NCBI GenBank assembly: GCA_028023455.1
Contig: JAQFVV010000276.1
Location: forward strand, 122,001 to 186,000
Direction of reading: 5' to 3'
Origin: Epiperipatus broadwayi
Lineage: Eukaryota; Onychophora; Udeonychophora; Euonychophora; Peripatidae
Length of the DNA stretch: 64,000 nt
Shown piece by piece: positions 12,096-24,713 of this stretch. Position 1 is the first letter of the stretch. Every line of letters starts with the position of its first letter. Below the pieces are notes generated by a model. The model did not search any database. It was not told the origin of the DNA and saw only the letters and a program-made list of their open reading frames with translations. The position numbers and the translations under genes are program-made.

Positions 12096-14299
12096 AGTTA
12101 ACTTTTCATTTAAAATTATTAATCACTATTTTATTCTTCTGAAAATATCATTGAACATTACTTTAGTCTTTGTATCATAATTATCTGTCATTATTTTATT
12201 ATCCTGAAAAATAATGATTATTGCTTGAGGTTTTGTGACATTTTCCATTAGTCTTATAATTTTATTTTCTTCTGATATATTTTCAACATTTTCTAAAAAT
12301 TTTAGGCATTATTTCCAAAATAATCACACCTGCAAAATATTGATGACTTAATTATTTCCATTGACTTTACTTTATTAGTTTCTAATTTTAATTCACAAAA
12401 TATTTCTTGTAAAGTTGCAATAATAATTTCTGCAGATATAAAACCATCCCGCTATACATTTTTTTCAACGTTAATCTTTTCAGTATTATTAATAATCTAA
12501 TCATTACTATGGTATTTTGATAAATATTCTGAAAAACATGAAATATATCGGGTGTATATTCTGCCACTGTGAAAATGTTAGTGGAATCAAATGTTTTTTC
12601 AAAGACTGTACATCCAAAGTATAATGAGAACTCAACATATACTGAACCATTACATAACTTCTCTCAAGTTATGATACAATCGTTTTTAAGTCCAACATAT
12701 TCTTTTTTTGTGATATGAATACAAAATTCATTGTAGAAGAGTAATTAAATATTATTAATGATTTTCTGTAGAAGTTATACAAAACTTAATTTGAATATCA
12801 ATATTACTAATTATCTTGAACATCCTTATCATTTAGACAAATTTAGCAACAATTTTTCTGTTGTTTGGATTTTCATTCTTCAAAGAGTTAATTGCTTACC
12901 TCATTTGTTCTTTTAAAATACATGGTAATTCAGAAGATGTAATAAATTACTCTATTACTTTCTCTTCAATTTTATGACTAATTTCTTACATAACTTTTCA
13001 CAATAATTTAACTTTTAAATAATAATTCTATCTTTTCGATTTAATGCGTTTTTTTTAGAAACATTCTCCTCTATAGCTTTTTTTTTGCCAATAGTAGTAG
13101 TTCTTTTGTCTATCATTTCATAAAACTACGTATATCTCTTCTTGATTGATCAATTTGATGAAATTTCATATTCCATCTTTTTTTATATACACTGACTTGA
13201 TTCACTAGAAAAACTTATTGGTAACCTATTGTTTTTTGTGTGTCGGTTATCTTTCTTAAAAGTTTAGTAGAATATCAGTTATCTTTTTATTAATTTCAGT
13301 ATAGTTTGAACTATTTTCAATGCCTGGTTAATATTTTAAATCTATTTGTAAGTTCTACCTGGAATTCATTGGATAATTTCTGAAAGTTAAAATATCAACT
13401 GTTAAGCAATCACTCTTAATAATTTTCTTTTTTTTTTGTATTAAACATATAATTTTACGTTTTATTAATCAATAAACACATTCTGTTATGAATCTGTTAA
13501 GAATACTGTAGTGTTAAACTATATATTTTTAGTTAATCAAAATATAATCTCATTCTTTTGTACCCTCATTTGCATTTTTTATTCCCATTTCCATTTAGTT
13601 TTTTCTCAAAGAAATAAATATTAATACACAATTTTCTGTTTCTGTGAATTCTTCATTTCTGTTTCTTCCATTATTTCTGGGATTAAAACCAAATTTTCTT
13701 ACAGGATTTTCCAATCGTTTACAAATGCTTACATAAAAGTCTCACCTGACAATTTTAATTTGTTGTTTTGTTTGATAAAAGATATTTTATATTTGTGCAT
13801 CCATATAAACTGTCTCTAATTCTTCATCACGATGAGAACTATTTGGGGCATAAAACATGTATTAATCGTTGAATAACTGAGTTTGCCACTCTGATTGATA
13901 TAACATTAATTTAGACAATGCTGTTCCAACATTATTCCATTTGAGCTTCCAATAGTTAAAAATTTTTGTAATGAAGTTTATATATTCATCACTTTCTAAT
14001 CATTTGTCTTTGTATTTTTTTATAATTTAAAACAGTCCAATAATGTCTCATTTAGTATTAGACGGATTTGCTTATAATTCGTGTAGTCTTTTTCTACTTA
14101 AAAGTGATCTGCAAGTATATGTAGCAAAATAAAAACTCATCATCATAAGAATAGCTTGTCTTCGTGAATCAATGGATTTTTTGCACTCTCCGTCTTTTGC
14201 TACCAATCACTCTCTTAACTGGAAACGTTACAGTCTTCTAGAACAGAGGTTCATCTTCTCTTTAAAAAAACTGAACTGATATTTGACTTAATAATTATG

Positions 14300-14528
14300 A
14301 AGCGACTGAGAAGAAAATTTATAATTTTTCTACTTCTCAATTTCAGGGCATGATAATTAGCTTTTTATCCATGTTCTTTAACTATAAAAATAATTATCTA
14401 TTAATAACAAATGTGATTACAAGAATATAAGAAGTGAGCATTAGAAATGTGTCCTGTTTTGTGCATTGTTTCATAAAGAAATCAATATTTTTTTTTCCTG
14501 TTATCAGAAAACTACTTTTTGCAGTCAC

Positions 14529-14561
<33 letters not shown>

Positions 14562-16650
14562 AAACTTTTCCTAGTGATTACTATTTTATGTTAATTAGAT
14601 TAACAATTCAATGCTGGTTTATTGAGCACATTAAATACTCTCAATCCAAAAACAGGAGATAGAGTGAAAAAAAAATAAGACCGTCTTATTCTTTTCACAT
14701 ATATTCATTTTATTAACTAATCCAAAGCACTTTGGAATGAAAGCATGAATATCTTAAATTGATTATATTTCAGCTTTTGAAGTTATATTTTAACTACCGT
14801 CATTTGCAAAAATTTTTAATTTACAACCTGTCAATATTAGATGAAATAAGGAAATATGTTTATATAAACCTTTTTTTAATCGTTAATATTATAGACTAAT
14901 TTGCTTTGTGTTCTTAATCTAATTATTGCATAATATTAACTGTTTAGGAAAAGTTTACATTTACATATTTTGTTATTTCATTTAATATTGGCAGGATGTT
15001 AAATTGAAAGATTAAAAACGAATGTCAACAGATCACACTTTCATTCCAAAGTTTTTAGATTGGCCTATGTAAATAAATATAGATTAAAAAATAACCAGCG
15101 TTCAGTTGTTAATCAAATATATATAACATTCAGAGATTAAGACTCATAACACTGTACAATTTAACTTATTATAAATCAGCAATTATAAAGTAATCAATTT
15201 TAGTTCCTCATTTATTAATACAGAGGCTTGCCTAACACTTTAGTTAGAAAGAATGGATAATTAAATCATTCCTGAAATATATCTAAGTATGTTTCAAATT
15301 GATTTCTTACAATAGCATTTTTTTTTATTTTTACGAATTTCCTTCTATCTAAGGATTGCATATATTTTGCCAAAACTATCAAATATCATATCACTTCTGT
15401 CCCTATTCATTTTACAAATAATTGATTTTTAATTTTTTAATATGTATTTGTTTATGTTGATTTTTGGTATTCTAAGACAGAAGGATGAAATCTACTTGTT
15501 TCCTTCAGCTATCTTTCCCTCCAAGAATTTACATTTATTTAATATGATTTTGTCTCTCTCATCATAACGTTTTAGTACTATAAGCTTTTTTATTCTACCC
15601 TAATTGTTATTTATTTTTAATCTATTATGTTATTTTTCTTATTGTAAGGTTTACCTTATGGCAAGGTCTTCATCTTTATAGGATATTAGTTTATTTTATA
15701 ATGTTTCTTTTCTAAGTTTGACATTCTTTTATTTTTAAGATGGGTACTTCTTTTATTCCTAAAATTATACTAATGTGCATGAGTCCCCTGTCACATTCAT
15801 TAAACAATTTTATGGTTTTTGCTCTGCTCACCCACATCCTTTCTATGCAGCTTACATTTTTTTTATTTCTAACATTTCTTTTTTTACAAGATATATGCAG
15901 TATTTTTAAAATGTTAACAACATTGCATTAAAGTAGAATAAAATTAGGAAATAATAACACCAAACACAAATATGTAAGGTTTAAAATTTTCTCTAATTTA
16001 ATGTGTTACATAAAATGTTCATTTCTCATTTTTTGCAAAACTTTTCAGGGTAGATGTGTTTTTTCTAATATTTCTGAAATCAGATTATTTATCACTACAA
16101 AAAAAAAACATTTAAAGAATGGAATAACAAATAATTTATTATTAATGCTTTCAAAATATTTTTCCCAAAGACAAAAAAAAATCTCAAAGATTCAAATATC
16201 TTAAGCTTTTTCTAACTTTTAACCTAGATCTAAAGCCTTAAATAAAATTGTTACTTCTATTACTTACATAAAGACACTAAAAAAATACTTAAAAAGTTTA
16301 TTTAAAAAATTTCCCTATAAGTTACATTTATATATTTTAGCAAAAACTATTAAATTATTTTTTTTAAATTAAGTTTTTCTACGTTCCTTATATTAAAAAA
16401 CTACATTAAGTACTTCATAAAATGCACCCACTTTAAAGAATATTTAAATGGGACAGAGTAAGTTTGTTGTTAAATAAATAATCATTAATATTTTTAAGGT
16501 TATTTATTTATTATTATAGATGCACTGTTTCTGTGAGATTTTTAACAAAAGTTTGTTCTTTTTTAATAAGAGTAGTTATATAGAAAAAAAATTAACCATT
16601 TATTAACAGATTTAAATCCAGATTTCTAGTGAAAGATGTCATTTGGTTCT
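14300..16650. other. No gene recognised
   Basis: AT-rich sequence with short low-complexity frames only (15740-15931, 16001-16204), and a (TA)n(TG)n tract at 14530-14560. Nothing else is supported. Confidence 0.5.
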
Positions 16651-16662
16651 ATTTTCATTTCC

Positions 16663-16664
<2 letters not shown>

Positions 16665-16749
<85 letters not shown>
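16665..16749. repeat. (TA)n microsatellite
   Basis: About 85 bp of uninterrupted TA. A second, shorter TA run at 16837-16863 sits at the 3' end of the PLE relic that follows. Confidence 0.93.
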
Positions 16750-16754
<5 letters not shown>

Positions 16755-16831
16755 CCAGTCAAGGCTTAGTCATCCCAATATCAATAACAATCAACAATCT
16801 CAAACTGTTGTCTAGGCAACCTCCTTTTAAC

Positions 16832-16854
<23 letters not shown>

Positions 16855-16867
<13 letters not shown>

Positions 16868-17480
16868 ATTAAATAATTAAAAATCTTCTCCACTTAGTTG
16901 CACTTTCAATTATCCTAATAATCTTTGCCAACTAACACTTTGAAAAGCTAACTTTCTCACAATTCTGTGATCTTAACATTTGCTGCCAGCCTGTTAATTA
17001 AGTCATGTTTGTATATTAGCATAGCTTCTTTTATTTTTCTTTTATTATTATTTTTTTCAATTTGCAATATTTTTACATTATTAAAATTGAAGTGAAAACC
17101 ATAAATACATGACTTATTATGGTCATAAAAACAGATGCTGAAATATTATTATCTACTTTACAATTTTGTTTCAATTTCTGAACCTGTTTCAATAACAGCA
17201 AGTGCTCTTTAGTTTTTTTTTTTTTTTGAAATGTACATCTTGATTCACCTATATATCCACTCCCACACATACATATCCATTTATAAATGACACAATTTTT
17301 ATTTATAAATGAGGTTTTATCTTTAGAGGTTTTTTTTAATTTGTTTAATGTAGGAGGGGTGTAAAATGCAATATCACATATACCTTTATAAATTTTCCTA
17401 ATAAAATGTACTTGATAATTCAAAATATATGGTATTGATATCCATATTTTTTATTAGCAGGAAAATAAATATTATTATTA
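16855..17480 (-). pseudogene. PLE fragment: GIY-YIG endonuclease and 3' end
   Basis: The minus strand frame at 17073-17423 reads FIRKIYKGICDIAFY, then VIYKWICMCGSGYIGESRCTF and KEHLLLLK. It aligns with the endonuclease of the PLE at 30.4-32.7 kb (FIRKIYNGLCHIAFF; YRLICGCGVQYIGESKCTFEKR). The GIY-YIG signature (Y..I/C.CG..YIGES) is visible, but the catalytic Arg region has become a lysine run (QKKKKTKEH). Downstream (16860-17040) are the family's C-terminal block and a hammerhead-like 3' UTR segment (16891-16945). Upstream RT sequence is absent, so the copy is 5'-truncated. Confidence 0.8.
16891..16946 (-). ncRNA. Hammerhead-like ribozyme relic in PLE 3' end
   Basis: Minus strand: TTAG, TTGGCAAA core, GATTAT..ATAATT stem II (the terminal G-C is now G-U), GAAA, AGTGCA, then CTAA pairing with TTAG. 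The core is eroded but the stems are kept. Confidence 0.38.
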
Positions 17481-17599
17481 AAATTGTTATTCATATATTT
17501 TGGATTATAATATCTAATAACACAGGAAGTATGCAACATCAGAGTTTCTTTCAGGTATAAAAAAATCCTATTAATTGTAAAATTAATAAGCTTTATTTC

Positions 17600-18240
17600 A
17601 TATGGTTGTGCATACTCATTGTAATGTAATTTCTATTTTAGAACTAATATGCTTTTAGTTTTTCAAAATTATAATCTTGGTATGATCAATTTTATATTAT
17701 TTCAACATGTGCTTATGGGCATATATTGTAATATAACTTGCAAATTATAAGCTCGATTTTGATCAGACTTCTGCATATTTTGGATGATACTTTATATTGG
17801 CAAAAACATCCTGTTCTTTCCCTGAATATTTTGAAGCTTTGTGCCATCATTATTGTAATAAAATTCATATTTAAGAAATTATAAGCTTTTAGTATTGAGA
17901 TTGCACTCATCACCACTTTTTATAATAAAATTCATATTTTAGAAGTTATAAACTTTTAATATTTCAAAATTATAACCTTGGTTTGATCAATTTTACATTA
18001 TTTCAACATGTGTTTATAGGCATATATTGTTATAAAATAAATATTTTAAAAGTTATAAACTTTTAGTATTAGGAAATTATAAGCTTGGTTTGATCAGACT
18101 TCTGAATTTTTTGTATAATATTTTATATTGTCAAAAACATTCTTTCCCCTCCCTACACATTTTAGCACTTTGCATCACCATTATTGTAATAAAATTTTAT
18201 TTTAGAAGTTATAAGATTTTAGTATTTAGATAGTGCTCAC
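17600..18240. repeat. Diverged tandem duplication, about 301-bp period
   Basis: The block beginning near GATCAATTTTATATTATTTC (17684) recurs at 17985 (301 bp apart). Internal blocks such as TTTGATCAGACTTCTG and AGTTATAAACTTTTA also recur in the same order, with indels. No coding capacity and no homology recognised. Confidence 0.65.
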
Positions 18241-18503
18241 CAACATTTTGCATTATAAGGACTTCCCAAAACCACCATTAAAACATACAAGTGATCACCA
18301 TATGGATTATATGATGTTATTTATCACATGGATTTATTAGGTGTCTGTGATACTTTTGAGTGATTCTTAGAATTCAAAATGGCAGTGAGAACACTCTATT
18401 AGCATTAACATAGAAAATTATACAGTCCATCAAATTTGGAAAGAATAATAAAGGAAGAATAAAATGTATGTGTTTTCAACATAAACTGAAGTAACTTTTA
18501 TCA

Positions 18504-18539
<36 letters not shown>

Positions 18540-18559
18540 ATAATATTATTATTATTGAA

Positions 18560-19985
18560 TGTCTCTATATTTTCAAAGCAATATACATAATTATATAATT
18601 GAATATTTATAAATACAGTAATTAGATAATTAAAAATTGTATCCACTTAGGAGTTCTTTCAATTATCCTAATAATCTTTGTCAACTAACACTTTGAAAGG
18701 CTAACCTTCCCAAATTCTGCATTATTAACATTTTCTGCCTGCCTGTTAATTAAGTTATGTTTATATTTGTATATTAGCATAGCTTCCTTTATATTTTTAT
18801 TATTTTTTTCAATTTGCAATATTTTACATTATTAAAATTGAAGTCAAAACCATAAATATATGACTTACAATGGTCATAAAAAACAGATGCTGAAATATTA
18901 TTATATATTTTACAATTTTGTTTCAATGTCTGAACCCATTCTAATAAAAGCAGGCTCCTTAGTTCTTTTTTCCAATGTACATCTCAAATCACCTATATAT
19001 CCACTGCCACATCTACATATCCATTTATAAATGACATTTTTTTTTTATAAATGAGGTTTTATCTTTAGAGTTATTTATTAATTTGTTTAATGTAGGAGAT
19101 GTGTAAAATGCAATATCACATATACCTTTATAAATATTCCTTAAAAAATTTACTTTCTCATTCAAAATATATGGTGTTGATATCCATATTTTTTATTAGC
19201 AAAAGAATCAATATTATTATTAAAATTTTTATTCTTATATTTTGTATTAAATTCTCTAATAACTTTGTATATATGATTATAATTGTAGCCAAGATTTAAC
19301 AATTCCTTAGAATATATTTCAATATTTTGCCTTTATCCGATGAATATTTGTAAAGATTATTATTTCTAAATAAGAAGGACTTCAAACATGCCATTTTGTG
19401 TGACATTGGCACTCTTGATTTGTATGGAATATAACCTTTTTATTATTGGTTTAATGGTCTTTTAGTAATGCAGCATGCATTGATTTCTAGTTGTTTTAAG
19501 ATCAAGAAACTGAAATCACATGGATTTTCATCTGGTTTTATCCATTTTAGATTTTTTAAACCATTTAATTCTTTAAACAACTCATTTATTGTATTTGGTT
19601 TGCCACATACAAAAACATTATCAACATATCCATGATATACAGTAATATTTTTTTGATTAAATTCCTTTTACAAAATATTGTCTTCATATGTTGAAATTAC
19701 AAAATTATATATTTGTGCAACAGCAGGTAAACCCATTGACCAGCTATTGCCCATTTTATAAAAATCCTTTTTAAAAATTGCATAAATATTTTTATTGATA
19801 AAGTTTAATGTTTCAGTTATACATTTTATTAATTTTGCATTTAACAGTTTTTAAACTTAATGCATTGGAAATAATTGCAATAGATGCTAATCGATCAATT
19901 GATCCATACACTTTAATGGTGTCTGTTTTCTTTTTTCTTTAGTACTCTTCATCTAGCATTTGCCATCTGGGAAATGTGTTATTAA
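18560..19985 (-). pseudogene. PLE relic: RT palm through GIY-YIG endonuclease
   Basis: Minus-strand pieces in order: GSIDR (19880-19910), the GxPMGxPAVAQI block (about 19710-19745), the YVDNVF motif (about 19610-19640, where family I has YVDDVF), the thumb with VPMSHKMACLKSFLFR-like sequence (about 19360-19420), and the endonuclease (18890-19140). It is the same family as the PLEs at 30-35 kb, but with many frameshifts and stops. The 3' end has a hammerhead-like segment (18645-18700). 5'-truncated at about 19985. Confidence 0.78.
18645..18701 (-). ncRNA. Hammerhead-like ribozyme relic in PLE 3' end
   Basis: Minus strand: GTTAG, TTGACAAA, GATTAT..ATAATT, GAAA, AGAACT, CCTAAG. Stem I TTAG/CTAA and stem II are both retained. 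Confidence 0.4.
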
Positions 19986-20490
19986 TACAAAATAAAAACA
20001 AATTTTATCAATTAATATTTTTTTAAAATAAAATTCATATGGTTTCAAAAATATTTTTTAGTTTTTATTAATTATTCAATCTTTATTATTATTATTTATT
20101 ATTATTATAAAAATTTTTCTTTAATGTGTGTGTGTGCACTTAAATACATTTATTTTCACTCTTATATATATATATATTTTCACTCTTATATATATATATG
20201 TGTGTGTGTGTACTTTTAAATCGATTTATTTAAGTGTTAGTTTAAACACTGCTATCTCCATTTTAAAAAGTCTTAATTAGATACAAATAATAAAACAAGA
20301 TCTTGAGAATTAATTATTTTAAATAAAAGTTAATCTGGCTTTGTTGTCTCTCATTTTTTGTTCCTTTACTTTACTATCAATTAATAAATTATCCACTTTG
20401 AATTAATTAATTCTCTCTCTCTCTCTCTATATATATATATAATTTTTTCATGGTTAAATGATATAAGTAAAGTAGTTTTTGGGTTAATTA

Positions 20491-20575
20491 TCTTGTATTA
20501 TTTCCCAACGTTTCTATATAAAAGCATTAACAATGGCAGATGCTATTTCGTAGAAATGTTGCGAAGTAATACAAA
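20491..20575. other. Inverted repeat with GAAACGTTG motif on both strands (PLE-end-like)
   Basis: Arms of about 28 bp (TTGTATTATTTCCCAACGTT at 20493 and its diverged reverse complement at 20553-20575) enclose about 30 bp. Each strand therefore carries a GAAA(C/T)GTTG(G/C)GAA(A/G)TAATAC motif. GAAA followed by self-complementary ACGT and a T is the expected 3' half of a minimal hammerhead; the 5' core is not clear. Confidence 0.4.
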
Positions 20576-21006
20576 AAAAAAATAGACAGTTTAACCAAAA
20601 ATTATTATATATATTTCACATTTCCAATATCATGCTTATCAGCAGCTAAATAACATCTACAACATTGATCTTTATATATGCTCTCATAAATACAGATTTC
20701 TATTAAAATGTATCATTTTTAGATAAGTCAGCTTTACAGGAAGAATGTATATTTATATATAATAAATTATTATAGATAGATTTAATATAAAAACTTTAGT
20801 GATACTTACAATAAATGCTTAATTTATCGCTCAAGCAATAGAATTTGGAAAAAATAATATCATAAATCTTAACGTCTACTTTTTGGATAAAAGTGACGTC
20901 TAATGACTAGTCTATATGACAACGCAGTTTGGTTGCAACCTAGTTATTTATATGTAATTATATGTTTTTTTTTAAAAAAAATTGTGCAATAAAAAGCATT
21001 ATTTTT

Positions 21007-21132
21007 AAGTTCTGATGTTTTTATTTTTTTCATATGTCAAAGCGTTGACCGGGAAACGAACCCGGGCCAGCTGCTGAGAAGGTAGCTATGCTAACCACAA
21101 GACCACCAACGCTTGACAAGTTCTGATGTTTT
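21007..21132 (-). mobile_element. tRNA-Gly-like SINE with A-rich tail and 15-bp target duplication
   Basis: A perfect direct repeat AAGTTCTGATGTTTT (21007-21021 and 21118-21132) flanks it. On the minus strand: a 5-nt leader GTCAA, a 71-nt tRNA-like body (21112 to 21042), a trailer TTTGACATATG and an A-rich tail. The body begins GCGTTGGTGGTCTTGTGG and ends CCGGGTTCGTTTCCCGG plus TCAACGC. It closely resembles metazoan tRNA-Gly(UCC), but the anticodon loop CTTCTCA would read UCU. Leader GTCAA and trailer TTGAC can pair, lengthening the acceptor helix. The target duplication and A-tail show LINE-type retroposition. Confidence 0.86.
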
Positions 21133-21739
21133 GGTATATATTTGGAATACAATTTAATATTTATATAATATATATAAGTAAAATAGACTTTAAATAACTC
21201 AATGACTGGCAGACGTCTTTCTATCACCCTTATAGAGGAACAGTGAAGATTGATCCATTAAAAGTATTACTCACCAGGTATTTTGGCTAATGAGAATTTT
21301 AGTATTTTTCAGCACTGTTTCTTCAGTTGATCTGTTAATAGATACTCGTATGCACAAGATTTCATTCAAGTCCAGGAATGTAAAAAACTACACTTTTCAG
21401 CGAAAATCTATTGTAGTATTTAATCTATAACTTACCCACTAATTTTTAACAATGTTATTCATTGTACTTTTAAATATCTACTGAGTTTGCATAAGTAAAA
21501 AAAAAAAAAACATGTTTTATTTTTAAAAAGCACTATTAATATTTTATGATCTGTGAATTAATATATATATATATAGTTAAGTAACTGTTTATTAGTATAA
21601 TGAAATATTTAAAAGTAAGAATGATCTTTTTTTAATTAATTCGAGAGGCTTTTTTTTAATCATTTTCGTTAATTATTTAAACATTATTTTTCAGCGTTAA
21701 TAAGGAAAGCATTATGTTAAAAATAAAATAAAACTTGTA

Positions 21740-22390
21740 ATAAAAATAGAATAAAACTTGTAATCAGAGGGGACACAACATTGATACAATATGTACTCTT
21801 TGTAGAAGACTTGATGAGTCCATTGAACACATACTCTATCAATGTGAATGGTGGACTCGGTTACGTAATATCACCCTACAGAGGATTACAGGATACAATT
21901 CTTCAAATGTCTACCTTAGTGATGCATTCAAAAATGGAAATTTTGGCTCCATCCGCCTGGCCACTTTCATAAATTTTATCATATGGAAGATTAGATGTAA
22001 GGTATTATTTGATAGTGAGTTGACTGGTTCTATTGAAGACATTTTCTTAAAGTTATTATATAAAGCTAAAGAAAGTGATCTAAGAACATGCCTGCCTAGC
22101 CTTGCTGAACTAACATGGAGTCAATTAAATATTTAGCAATAGCCATGCATATTATTTATTCATGACACTCAAACTTTACACGCCATGGGATTTATATGCC
22201 AAATTAGATCACCCCTGATAATTAACATAACATAAAAGTTTACTTTAATCTTGTAATCATAATCTAATTTAATAATTAATTAGTCTTTAATGTTTCAGTC
22301 ATGATCGTAAACATGAACTCTATTTTGCAATGTATATTTTACTTTTTGTGCAAATAAAGATTATTTTGAAAAAAAAAGAATACTAAATGA
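21740..22390 (+). pseudogene. 5'-truncated LINE 3' end (RT C-terminal zinc knuckle, poly(A) tail)
   Basis: An open frame of about 125 codons (21762-22136, no start Met) reads DTICTLCRRLDESIEHILYQC and then EWWTRLRN...LATFINFIIWKIR. This is the C..C...EH....C zinc-binding tail found after the RT in Jockey/I-type LINEs. It ends at a stop, then about 230 bp of 3' UTR with AATAAAG (22349-22355) and A-runs at 22370-22400. The frame is intact to its stop, so this is a fairly young insertion. The 5' edge falls in a duplicated AATAAAACTTGTAA (21727 and 21751). It is not related to the RTE copies nearby. Confidence 0.72.
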
Positions 22391-22399
22391 AAAAAAAAA

Positions 22400-24700
22400 A
22401 ATTACTTATTACAAAATTAAAATTAAATTAAAATTGTCATTGTACATATAAATTAGCATGTCATATCAAATGTACATTATTTATATTGTAGGTTTCCTTT
22501 AAAAACTTAATTTATTAAAAAAAAGTAAACTATATATATATATAATATTTATAATCACTAAATAATATATATATATATATATATATATAATGAAGAAGAT
22601 TCATTAAATAAAAAGCTAAAACAGTTAAAATGAAATGATATCACAAAACTTTTTTTTACCTAAGTAAATTCAAACTAAAATAATAATAGGAAGCCTTCAC
22701 ACAGAAATTGACTTTTTATCCTAAAAAATTTAATTATGTAAGTGATTTAAAACCAATGTAAATTATATATGAAGTATAATATTAGCAATATATAAATTAT
22801 AATGATAAATAAGTACAGTAAATATGTAATCAAAGCCGCATAATCCAAACTAGTTACGGAATAACTAAAGGATAGCAATCCATAGACATAAATCAAGAAA
22901 ATAACTGAAAATAAATTTTAAAATAATTGCAAAAAATAATTGAAAATAAGAATTTTGTAGAAAAGTAGGAGGAGCAAAAATGTAATAAATTATTTGTTAG
23001 AACTAACAATGTCAAAACATAAAAGATTGATTAAAGTTTGCAGAAAATTGTGATATATATATATATTTGTTTTAAATCTTAAAATTTATACACAAAAAGA
23101 CTATATATGTATAATTAATATTAGCATAATAATTTAAAAGAAGTCTTATTTTCCATTGTAATAGAAGTATTTGCGAGCATCCTGAATCGGATATTAATTC
23201 AGAACGCAGAATAACAGCAGCAAAGTTAAAGTGTATTTTTAAAATAACAACCAAGAAATAAAAGAACCACTGAACAAATATAAAATGATTTTATATAGTT
23301 TCAAACTTGATAGATAAAAATTATGTAGAGATAATAAAAAAATAAAAGTAAAATAACTTAAATTAGATTGAAGATATGCAGTTGATATTGCAAATAAACT
23401 GTGCAACAAATAGATAAAACAATAAAAGGTTAAAAAGGAAAATTAATATAGTACAAAAATACTGTAATGAATAAATTACAAAAAAAAATATGGCAAGGTT
23501 AAAAAAGATATACATATTTTTAGAAAGATAAATGAAGATATAAAAGAGATAAACCTTGTAAAGAATAGCTGTGAAGTGATTGTAAAAAAAGTAGGACGCA
23601 TATACAAAACTGTTTAGATGCAAGAATGCAAGCTAACATGATAAAATGTGTTAGTAAAGACATTAGATGTAATTGGATATATTGTGCAAATCAAATAATA
23701 TTTAAGTCGTTAATTATGAGTAGGTAAAAATGAAGTAAATTCTAAATTATTTTTAAAAAAACTTAGTTAAATAATTTTATATCACCTATATTGCATCTAC
23801 ACTCTAGCTATATAAAATATACTTATATTTAAAATATTTTTAACTTAATAAATAACAGGCAATTAATTTATTGTCACATTTTTTTACAGTAAGTAAAAGT
23901 AATAAAATTTGTTTTCTTTTTCATACAAAATATGCAGATAACCAGAAAATGTTATAGATACTTACCCAAACTGAAATCTGTGTATAAAAGGTGTTATTAG
24001 AGGTTCTTATTTATTTTTATTCCCATAATGTGTACCAGATAGAGTTAACATATATTGTTATCAGTCTAAGCAAAATATAAAAAAATCTAATTGTGTTAAA
24101 CAAATAGTACCACAATAAGAAAGTATTACTATTAAAGGTAAATTATTTAAATTTTATTTGTATTTATTGTCTACTAATTTGAAACTATTTACTGTATTTC
24201 TTGATGATTTGAGGTTAAACTGTCAAAAGCGTTCAAATCATATATATCCAAAGAGTGTATTATGTAATATACCATAATAAATATAGGCATAAAAGAGTTA
24301 TCTTTTAACTGAAAGGAGACCGTCTGATTCCCCTTTGATGCTATAGATGAACTACATGGAGCGAGTTCTACTGTCCAATTCATACATTCTTATCGTTTTA
24401 ACCATTGTAACTATGTACTTATGCATATGCAGAATAAACATGGAATGGCTTCTCACTAGTAGGTATCAGCTAAAGCGAAGATAAATTCAAAAAATATCAT
24501 ACTCTTTTTTTCAGTTTGTCTGATATTTTGTAACTGATATATTGAAATTAGAATGAATGTGTGTGTGAATGAAATTTTATAGAAAGATATTTAAAATAAT
24601 GACAGACAAAACTAATTTATTGCTTTTTTTTCGCCAGAGATTTAAATCGCCATTAACAGAAAGTGTTAAAAATTAAATGGTTACACTCAAGTCACAATTT
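22400..24700. other. No gene recognised
   Basis: AT-rich sequence with two short TA runs (22533-22588). The open frames (23072-23254, 23363-23623, 24189-24383) are low-complexity and unsupported. Confidence 0.5.
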
Positions 24701-24713
24701 AATGATTAACCTT

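Larger units (their letters stand above)
11165..14290 (-). pseudogene. Decayed RTE-clade LINE (copy C), near full length
   Basis: The 5' end on the minus strand (about 14100-14280) aligns with the corresponding parts of RTE copies A and B (AAAAGTGATCTGCA..., CAGTCTTCTAGAACAGAGG). The endonuclease region lies at 13450-14100, RT remnants at 12100-13400, and the C-terminal block at 11200-11800, where minus-strand translation gives pieces such as HRIKLRWSAFDRNNNIKKKCIYEF. All parts are frameshifted. A PLE end fragment is inserted at about 11825-12060. An ATC tract (11181-11198) lies near its 3' end. Confidence 0.78.

Noticed and set aside
21042-21112. Functional tRNA gene
   Set aside because: The target duplication, A-rich tail and changed anticodon loop show it to be a retroposed copy.
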